Of a stretch of 64,000 nucleotides of DNA, positions 48,436 through 60,400 are shown in pieces. A model generated the notes under the pieces. The model made no database searches and was not told the origin of the DNA. It saw only the letters and a list, made by a program, of their open reading frames with translations. The translations under genes were made by a program, and so were the position numbers. Source of the stretch: Haliclystus octoradiatus. Lineage: Eukaryota; Cnidaria; Staurozoa; Stauromedusae; Haliclystidae. The first letter of the stretch is position 1, and every line of letters begins with the position of its first letter. The stretch spans positions 2,157,501 through 2,221,500 of the forward strand of contig OU744448.1 of NCBI GenBank assembly GCA_916610825.1. The letters run 5' to 3'.

Positions 48436-51400
48436 CCAACCTACCTGGTGCAAAAAACTCTGCTGGTGGCTAAATGATTAATGCAAAAAAAAATGAACAT
48501 ATAAATACAAGCGCAAAGTCTTAACAGCATTCTGGTGTTTTTCTTTAGAACTCACAGCTTAATTCAGATTTGAAGTTCTTAACAAATGCAAACAGTGAAG
48601 GTAACTTTTAGTAACACCCCTGGTTATAAGTTGTTCATAACAGTTCATGAACAGTTCGGATGCTTCATGAACCCAACAGTTTGTTTTGCATGGGTAGGAG
48701 GCACTAGATAATGATCTTGTATACAACAGGAGCACCAGCGCAAAAATCGTGCCTTCATTTATATTTAGTGCACGATACATTATTAGGTTTGATTGAAAAG
48801 TAATACACTATTTTGGAAAAGGGCACTACCTGCCTCTGTGTCGTCCTCGCATTTACTAGGGAAGTGTGTCACCTTCTCCTATGCTCATGTAGTTCCAGCG
48901 CCATTGGTTTACAATCTATAGCGATAAAATGTACTGTTCTCTGTGTGCGGCATGTTGGTGTCCAGTTTTTCGCTGTCACTTTTCACATATTTGAGTTATC
49001 TGTCACTAGAATCAATTTTTTTCCAGTGGTGGTGTGGACGTCGACATGCTTCATTTTATATTTTTATTTCTGTTTTAATGATCTTATTTTTACGGTTTTC
49101 ACATTGAATTCAAATTTCAGCGGGTGTCATATTGTAAGAGAACATCAATATAGTTGAATTATTTTTATTTCAATCAACCATCGTGCCTTGTATGCACAGA
49201 ATTTGAAAAATGAATGCCATTTTTCAAGCCACAAGTATCGCGTTTGATTAGTGCATCACGCATCATATTCTAAGACTAAGTATCAACGTAGATGACTTAT
49301 TACTAGTATTTTATAATTGTTTATATTTGTTTGTCAGGTATGATTTTGACGTCCATGATGGTTGTACCTGTAACGTTGGTTGAGTCAACTCAAGTCATAG
49401 CCTTTGTTTGTTTGTTTAATAAACATAATCAAGAAGGGTAAGCACTATAGATGATTGAAAAGTAACAACAGATCCGACAAGAGCATCATCCACTACTGAG
49501 AAAAAACTATTAAAAACAGTGTGAAATTTCATGGTGTTTCCATGGCATTTTCACATTTTAATATCATGAATATGGATGTTCACGTCAAGGATAAATATAC
49601 TTGTAACCCCAAATTTCAAGGCATTCAGCAATTGATCATCAGGCAATCTGTTACTAAATTTCTGATGTCCTCATGTATTGTCCCACTGTTTTCAAAGTTC
49701 AGATTTGATAGAAGATAAAATCATTTATATCTACAAATATAATATGTTGAGGAACCTAGGCAATATAAGCCTTGCAGCTTACATGGTACCCTATTTATAT
49801 ACAAATTTAAGAATGACAATTAATAATTATGTACAGTGGAACCTGCTTAAAGGGGCAAAATTGACCGGCGAGCGCTGAGAGCACAAGTTGAATTTATGCT
49901 TAGCGTAATTCAACCGTCTCGCTTTGAAACAATTGTTATACGCAGGCCTAACTTGTAATAAAATTCATGTCAACAATGAACATTGTGTTATAACAATAAG
50001 CGTGCACGTGATCCTAAGTGCGTAGCGCCTGCCGGTCATTTTTGTTCCTTTAAGTGCAATTTGGTTAATTGAAATTCCCGCTTATATGCAACCTGGCTTT
50101 AAAATTCTATTGACTATTTCCTAGTCATGTCTTTGTTAAACAATTTGGATAAGTGCAAATTTGAATAGCTGCATTGAAATCGTTTAAATTTGACTTAATT
50201 AGGTTGCACTGTATTCATTATTTATTTTGTAAGGTTCACAAGTCAAGATGAGACTCTTGTTGCTGACGTTGTTCATAGTTGTTCCCCTATGATGGAAAAT
50301 GCGATGCATTGGGAAAAAGAATTAGTCTTACGGAGGCAGAATGCTGTAAGTGTAAACAAAATATAGTCATAGGAACTAAAAGCTATGTCTCAGGAGCTTA
50401 TCTACCAGAGCTACTTTGTGTTCAGTTTTACAGGAAAATATCTTATTGGTTATCTACAATGGTCGCACACTAATCAAGTCAGGATGTGTCATTATCTTAT
50501 GTCAAATAGATGAATAAGAACCATCTGATAAGCAAGTGCTGTTAAGAAACTTCAGCATGGCAATATTAATAATAATCACTTTTAGAGTTTGGATAACAGT
50601 CAAATTACAACATTAAAAATCTTTCCTAAGAAGACTACAGAAATTTCTTTTTTTCGGATTCAGGGTAAAAAGCTTTGGATCAGATTCGAATTCAGATAGT
50701 TGGTGAAAAAGTAATGTAGAAGGTGTCGCCCTACCGAAGGCACTTGTACCACTCCTTTATTTCTAGAGGAGTGGCTTTTTTCGCTAAGAGCGATGACTTT
50801 AAACGCTCTTTACTGATCTCAGCCGCGACGCTGAAGAGAAATTTCAACATATTTCATGGCAGACAGGTCTTGTTTGTTAATGCGCAACGGTGCGCTGCAG
50901 TTACTCTCAATGCAATTCCCTCCAGACCATTATATTCGCCATCCTCAGATGGTACTCATTTGATGTTTTAGATAAAGTCAAGGCTGAATTGACCTTAGGG
51001 GGATTTGAGCCACAGTTGATCAGATATGATCCGGTCTGAAATTTGGTTGCTCTGCCATCTGAGCTAATCTTCCTTCTCAGATAGTTCGTACCTTTGGTCA
51101 GTTTTCGGACAATCCGTATAGCCTACATATAGTTAGCTTGGTTTTCTTTATTACTGAGTGTTACTAAAGTAATATTTCCAGTTCAATCATTGATATTAAC
51201 ATGATTTTCAATTTCACCATTATAAAAATTTCTTTTTACAGAGTTTGCTTGGTGTTGCTGAAAATTTATTTCGTAGTTTAGGTATGTATGATAAATATGA
51301 TTCTGAAAGATATAAAATTGGAAAATAAAATGAAAAAAATGTACAGTGAAACCTGTATATAACGGTCAGCCAAGAGAGGTAGATAAATTGACCACTATAG

Positions 51401-54400
51401 ACAGGTGGCCTTTATATACAGGTTTGATTCAATAGAAAATAGTATTTTAGACATTGAAAGAGTGACCACTATAGACAGGTGGTCGCTGTATAGAGGTGAC
51501 CGCTATAACAGGTTTGACTGTACATAATTTAAAATAAATAAACAAATAATTCAAAAAAGAGACGTACTGTTCTCGCTACTCCGAGTTTCACGCCATACTT
51601 TATTTATTTATTAAAGCTTTGATATTTATTATTGAGCACTATACCTACACAAGTGTAGACAGCTTGACATTATTTATCTATAATTAAAATACATATCCAA
51701 TCCAACGTCTATATGGAGCTATATTTCGCTACAATGTTTTTATTCTTCCTCTTTTCTTTAAATTTCAGCTGTCATTTTTATATATATTTTAGATGATGTA
51801 ACAGTTCTTCTTCAAGCAATTATGGAGGAAGCAAGGAATTTAATGAAAGCAGAAAGGTGAGACATAGATTTTCATTGAATTGATTACATTAATGCCATAA
51901 AGTTCAGTAACTGTGTAACCTAATCCTTACATAATGTGTTCATGAACCCTATAAAATATTCATCATCCTTGTGAATTTGTGAACCGTTAATGAACAATCC
52001 AAAAACTCTATGGAAATTAATAAACTTCTTGTGAATAATCTTAGTTGATTGGTTATTCTGTTTTTATAAACTTCTCATGAACAGTTCATAAAAATTGATT
52101 GATTGACCTGTTTTCACAAAGGAGGACTGAACAAATATATAAAAGGTTCACACTTATTAATTATGATTTTCTTTTCAATGATAATTTTTTGAGGCTGTAA
52201 TCTTCTTTTGTGTTGTCATCATTGACTCATTGAATAAGGCAGTGTACTAGCAGAAATCGAAATTTCATGAGATAAATAATAGAAAATCTAAATAAATTCA
52301 ATTGTTGCTGTTTTCTATTAATCTATTATTTGCTTACCTGATTTAACTTTTATTGAACTTTTCTATATTCTAATCAATATTTACTTTGATGTGAACAGTA
52401 TTCGATTTACAATCTTTTTGTTTTGCTTTTCTCATTGTTCTATTCTTTGTTCTCTGATTCTATTATTTTCTATTGATTGGCCACTCTCATATCTTGGTAA
52501 ATTTTTGACCCTTACAGTAGTGTTTATTTATTTTTTATTTTTTTATTTCTCATTTATCCACAAACCGGCTAAGCTTGAAGCTTTTTTTCACCGGGTTGTT
52601 GGTTAATTAATTAGTATTTTTGAAACGTTTTTTGCATTTTACGGCCAGATGCCCTTCATGACACCAACCAATAGTGCTTCTGCCAGGGTTTGAACCCCAA
52701 GACCCTGCGGGCTGAGGTCCGAATCTCTAACAACTACACCAAGGCTACTTAGTTGACTGTATTATTATTCTATCAACAGATGTTCATTGTTTTTAGTGGA
52801 TCATGAAACAGAAGAATTAGTTGCCAAAGTGTTTGATGGAGCACCAACAAATGACTCTGAGGTAAATTAGAAAGAAACCTAGTGACAACAGGATGTCTCA
52901 ACTTTGCAGTGTTATTTGGTCAACTAAACACTAAACAATTTACAGTCATTCAGAATTTCCTGTGTGCCAGAGTCCACCAAAAGGTTCAGCCTTCTAGAAC
53001 CCTAGAATGTTTCGGCATTATCTTCTAATTTTTCTGTTGAGATTTGACTTTGATTCATAAAAATAGCAATTATTGTCTGAATTTTCTCTAGCTTCCCTGA
53101 ATCTAGGATTTCAGGATTCCTACTTTTATTGCAAATTGTCTTTGTGAAATGTGTTTACAAGATCCTAAAACCAATTTTTCACCCATCTACGAAAGTTGAA
53201 TGATTAAGAATTTGCCCCAAGCATGCATGTCAAAGTTGAACAAGTCTAAAGAGAGAAGATGTTTTGATGGAAATGTTGTAAAACAAAATAAAGACTTGAC
53301 CAACAAACCTATGAGATACCCTCTTTCTAGTATCAAGCCAAATCATGAATGCAGCTACTAAGGTAACTCACTCTTTCAGGCGAGGTGATGTGAGGTCACT
53401 CGGGTAGCCTGGTTACCTTCATTGCTCTCGTTGTATACCAATCAAAGCCTACATTGATAATATAGATGCAGACATGTGTACTCTCATGGTGAAAACACCA
53501 CGAAATTGTGAATTGAAGACCACAATTTTTTTATGCCATGAAAAAGTTTGAAATCCTCAAAAACATCCATATTTATGGTATTAGAATGTGAAAATACCAT
53601 GCGAACACTATGAAATGTCATTCTCTTTCACAGTTTAGATGTCAGTTAATGATAAGACCTTAGAGCCACAAACTTCTGTTAATTCCTCAAACTGTATTGA
53701 TAATGCTAACATTCTACCTGTCGTGATGTCAAATGTCATTATGTCAGACAAACGTCAATCAACCATAGAAACAAAACAGAAATGTGTTCAATGTTTCAAA
53801 ATAGAACATAGGATACTAGTTTTAAAGTGATGTGTGCTAGGAACTAAAACATTTCTTATTTCTTTCTTTAAGGTAAATGAGTTTCGGATACCAAAAGGTC
53901 AAGGGATAGCTGGTCATGTAGCATGCACAGGTATTTCCATTATACAATTTTGATTGACGTATTCCCTTGCAAAATACTGTTTAGGAGTTCATGAACAGTT
54001 CATGAACGTTAAATGGCCCCAATTTTCATGAACCTCCATGAACAGTTAGTGAAAACTTAAGCCACTTAACATTCATGAACTTTCCTGAAAGTTATTTTTG
54101 CATGGGCTGTAACATTTGATTGTTGCTTTATTAATTATTCATACCTTGGTAACTTGTTGAACAGAAAAGCATACGTTTGTCCAAAGACTCTATGGTTTGA
54201 AAAAAGTCCTTCGAGCTTGATACGCATATAATGTTTATCACAAATTGAACCAGTTGAAACATGAAATTAAACATGAATGTTATCCCATGCAGTCAAACCT
54301 GTTATACCGGCCACCTCTATACAAAGACTACCTCTCTATAGTAGTCAATCTTTATATGTCTAAAATAGTATTTTCTATTGAGTCAACCATTGATATTAAT

Positions 54401-57400
54401 GCCACCTGCATATTATGGTCAATTTCTCTAACTTTCATAGCTGGCTGTTATATACAGGTTTCACTGTATTGGTGCAAAGGATAATGTCTAACAAACTGGG
54501 TACCCTGCAATCCTAGATTTCAGCTAGGGATGCGAATCGAATATTGATTAATCGATTAGTAGTCGAACATCAATGACATATCAATTATTTGAATAGTAAA
54601 ATGAATATTCGATTATTTAAATTAATTTTAAATATGCTTGTTTCCAAGTATAAAGCAACTTTTCTTGGATATATTTTTCTTCAAAATCAAATGCTCTTTT
54701 CGCCAATATAAAATACGAAACAAACACACAACAAATCTTTCGAAGTGACGTCTTTTGCATGTTTGTTACCATAACAAAGGTCATACGTCTTTTGCACGTC
54801 AATTACCATAACAAAGAAATTACGCGCCATTAGTTCTATTTCAGACTCTGTTACTATGACAGTTAATTGATCGAACAGATGTGATGAGACATTTTAAACA
54901 CATTTCTTGCAATTGTGGAGAAGGTTTTGTCTGTGTTTTCATTGTCTACTTGAATGGTAACAATGGAGCAAAAGATTGCGATTAATATTCAATGAATCAA
55001 ATAGTGCATTGTCGAATATTCGATTGCTGTTTTGACTGTCGATTCACATCCCTAATTCAGCCACCTGTCTATAGTGACCACAGAAACTGATATACAAAAT
55101 CACCATTCTACCAAATTGACCATCTGTATCAGTGGTAAATTGGTAATCTAGGTCTTTCATATGGATATTGTATTCAGGTTTCACACCTGGCTAATATTCT
55201 GTTTTCTATATTTTCAAAACATTTTGTCTCTGATTACCATTGAAAACTACAGTCACATTTTGATTCACTCATTTGGTTGTTTAATCAAATTCAAACAAAA
55301 TACTAACTAATACTAACGAATATGTTGCGGAGTTTGTGAAATTATGCAAACAAAAATTATTTTTGACCTTGAATTTAATTTCTTCACAATCTTTCGTTTG
55401 TTATTCAGGGGAAATGCTTAACATTCGAGATGCTTATTCCCATCCATTGTTTTACAAAGAAGTAGATATCGTAACTGGTTTCAGAACAAAGTAAGTCCCT
55501 GTGGAAGCCATAGTCCTAACCTTACCGAATTGTATCTATCAACAGAAAAACAAGGATTAAATGTATGTTTGATCTAACAGATTGACAACATGAGGCTGCA
55601 ATGATATTCAGTATTTTAAATAACTAGAATTTATTGAATCAAACCTGTATATACAGGCCACCTGTCTATAGCGGTCAATTTATCTACCTCTAGTAGCTGG
55701 CTGTTATATACAGGTTTCACTATATCCTTTCTTTCAGACTAATTCAACTAGTTCAGACTAGCTCAGACTGTGAAACAAGTTCGATATTAAAAGGTTGCTC
55801 TTTCACAATTAAATTTAGACGTAACCTTAATGATAAAATAATTGAAAACGTTGAGATAGTATCACAATATCATAGAGAAAAGTTTATATCTTACTCACGG
55901 TAAAAAAAAACACTTAAATCTTACTCAAGTATGTCTAGTATGCATGACTAAATAGTATTGTCTTTATGTAACTGGGTTCTTGAATTAATTGGAAGCATAA
56001 CTTGACATTATTTTTTCTATAGGCACATCCTATGTTTTCCAATCAAAGACGAAACAGGTTTGTACATCAAAAAGATTAAAAATAAGAACTAGGTGAACGC
56101 GTATAAAGTAGCCAGACTTTTTGATTATAATGCGTGAAATATGGTAAAATATTGTACCAGTCCCAGGCCTTTCATATTTACCATCTAGTTCCAGAATATT
56201 AATGGATTATTGCAGACAAATATTCAATACAATAAACAGTACATCTGTTCCAGTATTGGAGAAACTTTTACAACAGTCAAAATATCTCTACAAATGTTAC
56301 AGAAGCGTTTTAACAAAATCAACAAACTTAGGAATTGGCTTAGCCTTTAGGCTCCCAGATCTCATGATTCTTTTTTAAACCCTGGTGACAATACATACTA
56401 TAACAACAATTCGCTAGGTGAAGTCGAACAACCAATATTAACACACAGCTAGAAATGGAGTATCAAACACTTCTAATGCAATCCCTACGAAAAACAGTTC
56501 AGGAGTTCATGAACAGTTAATGAATGTTAAATGGCCCAAATTTTCAAGAACTGTTGATGGACTGTCCATAAACTCCTGAACTGTTTTTCGCAGGGGAAAA
56601 CCTTTGCTAAATCTTGCACATTCTAGTCCCATTTTTAACTTTGTTAAAGTCTAATCTGTATTTTGATAATAGGATTGTAATGTGTAAAAATGTCTACAGA
56701 CATTGTATATCACATCTTTATTCTGATTTCCAATTTGTATGACCTCTTTGTATGCATTTGAGCTAAGAAGGATTTGACGGTAAAACTACTGTCCTGCTCT
56801 GATTCTATTGTTTGATCGATTCAACACCTCGACTGCACTTTGGGAATTGCAATTTGCTAATAAATTCTCAGAGCAATATTATACTACAGTCAAACTTGTT
56901 ATAACGATCACGTCTATTAAGCAGCCACCTGTCTATAGTGGTCACTCTTGCAATGTCTAAAATAACATTTTCTATTAAATTAAACCTGTATGTATAGGCC
57001 ACCTGTCTATAATGGTCAATTTATCTACTCTTGTGGCTGGCTGTTATATACAGGCTGTTATGAAGTATTTGAATCAATTTTTTGTATTTTACTAGTATGG
57101 CCATTATAGACATGTGACCATTATATAAGCAGATGACCATTATAAACAGGTGACCATTATAAACAGGTGACCATTATGAACAGGTGACCATTATAAAAAG
57201 GTGATCATTATGATAGAAATGGCTGTTAAACTGATGCCTATTACATTTGATAACTTCTCGTGTAGTTGATGTTTAAATTCTTATTTTGTAGAGGTTTTAG
57301 CTGTTGCTCAATTATGCAATAAGGTCAATGGACCATGCTTTTCGAAATTTGACGAAGGATTAACTTCTGCATTTGCTTTGTTTGTTGGCATTAGTCTTGT

Positions 57401-60400
57401 GCAGGTAAGTCTAAAACTAAATTCATAACTAAACAGTATCTCATATGTTGTATGGTTGTTATATACGTGTTTCGCTGAAGAATGGTTCAAATAAATGATT
57501 GTATTTTTGTTTTATATTGTAGTCTTTGTTATATAAGAAAGCTAGTGATGCTCAGAAAAGAAGTCAATTAGCAAATGAATTAATGATGTATCATATGCAA
57601 GTAAGTTGTCCAACATTAGTTTCAAAATTACCACCTTTTGCATAACGTAAAATATATAGGTAAAAACATATATTTAACATATTAATTAATTAATTTAATT
57701 AAAAACATGTATTTTTCAACGTATCAGTTGATGTGTTTCGTGGTGTTTTATTTTTTCAGTGTCTCTGCTGATCATAATAATTATTTTGTTTTCATCTTCA
57801 GGTAATGAACAATGATACAGAAGGCTATTTGGCAACACCATTGCCAATCAAAACAGATATCAGTAGCAATTTAGATAGTTTTCAATTTTTACCAAGAATC
57901 ACTCTTGCAGAAACAGACACGATCAGGGTAAGTAACTTTGTGTTTTGGTATCAACTATTGATTTAGTTTAACTTCTAGGTGAAGTGTCATTTGTGACCAT
58001 CAATGATAAGAACGTTGTTCACCTATAAACAAACTCACAATCCATTACCAACACCAAAACCATGAAAATACCATAAAGCTGTTGTGAAAACACCATGAAA
58101 AAGTAAAAGAGTGAAAACGATAAATCTTTTAGGCCATGAAATCACCATGAAATTTCACTCTTTTCTTCATGGTTTTGGCGTTGTAATGATCAGTGATTTC
58201 AAAAGAACTTATTACCGTACTAAAATAGTCTAATAAGAAGTAGTTAGTAGTTGCACTATCCATAATCAATCCAAATAATATGAATTCTACGCCAGCTTGC
58301 GATAATATCAAAATGATGAGTTGCACTCTGTTAATATCCCCCCTTGTAGCCTATCTGTGTTTCATCTTTCTCAATATAGACTATCCCCAAATGAAACTGA
58401 TTTCCACTCAAGCCCCCATTTTCCACCTCCCCTGCTGTCCCAGCTCCATTTGATGCACTCAACCAATCAAATACCCAGCTAAAAGTTGGAAGAATAATAA
58501 TTGTTAATATTTCTTATTTTAGGTTGTTTTAGCCATGTTTAATGATTTAGGTTTTATTAAACGATGGAAAATCAGAGAAAAGACTTTAGTCAGGTCAGTA
58601 ATGTAATATTGATCAAGAGATTTATCATAAATAATGCCATCGATTTAATTGTTAAGGATAACTTATCCTGATTTTCAGGTAAGATCTGTAAGATCTGATT
58701 TTTTCCAATTTGAAGTGAGTCCAATTCAAGTTATCTGCTAGAAACAAAATAGGAACAAAATTAAATGAGAATTCACAAATTGTTTGTGAGTTAAAGACAA
58801 TTTTTTCATCCTCCTTTATTGTTGAAATTTGACACAAAATTATAAGAATCTTTGATTTCAGGTCGTTTTTTAATTGTTCTTATCTTTGGATATGCTTGTG
58901 TAGCCAATGTCTGATATGCAATATGTCTATATTTCATTTACTGGTGTTTTATCTATTTATTATCTTGTTTGTTCAGGTTTTGATAAGGGTATTTGTTTGG
59001 CTTGAGTTCATGATTAGAGTAGTTTGAGCTAAATTATCATGGTTCCTTTCCTTGTTAAGCCCTTGTTTTGTGCATTTTGGCTGGTTCAGAAAGGGCATCC
59101 TACAATTTGATGCAAACATTTTTTTATTTTTGTTGTCTTTGATTTTATTTTAGGTTTTGTCTTGTTGTTAAGAAAGGCTACAGAGATCCACCATACCATA
59201 ATTGGACACATGCATGGACTGTGGCACATTTCTGTTACATTCTTATTAAGAACTTACCAGTTTATGATTACTTAGGGTATGTGTTAAATAGATCTGTATA
59301 CTATTATAAGTATATAATGGCTAGATATGAAATGTAGGAAAGATGATCACTACATACAGAATGTTGAAAGACAACTATGGAAATCTAACGCAGCTGTGAC
59401 TCAGATGTGAGTGTCTAATTATTCTTAGAATTGTCAATTGGAATCCTTAAAGGTTTAGAGCATTGAGTGTTGATCTTACTCTCACTAACATACTTTGAAA
59501 GAAATGTAGCAAAGATTGAGCTTTTGGTCATTCTCAACAAAAGCACTTAATTTCAAACCAAGTTTTTTTCTAATTGATATTTGTCTTTTTCTAACAGATG
59601 AGGAAATGATGATTAACTATCAGAAGTTGCATTAAATATTATTAATACCCCTTTCAAGTTATAATAATGATTAGAAATTTAAATAAGATCATAAATAAGA
59701 GCAGGCATGAAAAAATTTCCCGGAAAAGCTGATTTGCTCGTTTCCTATATCAGTTTTGAAAGAAAAAAAAGCACTGTTTTTTTTTATCATTTTGGCAATT
59801 TTCAAAGGAGTTTTCCTGTTTTTGACTGAAAAACAGTCAAGAAGAAAGAAAGAAGAAGATTTAAGATAATATTATTTTGATTCTCGTGTTTGTAAGAGTT
59901 ATTATTTTATTTAAAAATAATCTAAATGATGATATTGCTATAATAAAATATATTAATGAGTAAGGGATTGCCGTTCTTTTTGGAAAAAAGGGTAGGGGAT
60001 GCCGTTCCCCCACTTTCCATCAGCATATCATCACTGGTACTGTAACTGATTGTCATTGATGGTTTATTATTTGCAGGGATCTAGAATTGTTTGTCTTATT
60101 TGTTGCTTGTTTGTGTCATGATCTTGATCATCGTGGTACAACAAATTCGTTTCAAATATCTTCGGTATGTTTTGATCAGTTTTATTTTTGTTTTGAGAAT
60201 GAAAAATAAGAATTTTATTCAGTTACATTTTATTTGTGATTTAAAAAGACAAGCAACTTAATTTGATCAGATTTAACTACCATGAAAATAAAGAATTATC
60301 ATATGGTACTGTAACAACGTTAAATTAATAAAACTACAGATACTAATAAATAATATATAAGGACTTTATTGGTGGCAAAACATCAATAGAGTGGTCGATA

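Noticed and set aside
48813-49157. 114-codon ORF in a PDE2A intron, Cys/Phe-rich
   Set aside because: It lies in intron sequence, looks like translation of AT/pyrimidine-rich DNA and matches no family; possibly a decayed mariner remnant but not supportable.
48813-49450. Possible mariner ends (TTTGATTGAAAAGTAATACA near 48788, GATTGAAAAGTAACAACAGA near 49454)
   Set aside because: The two words are in the same orientation and no transposase motif is visible between them.
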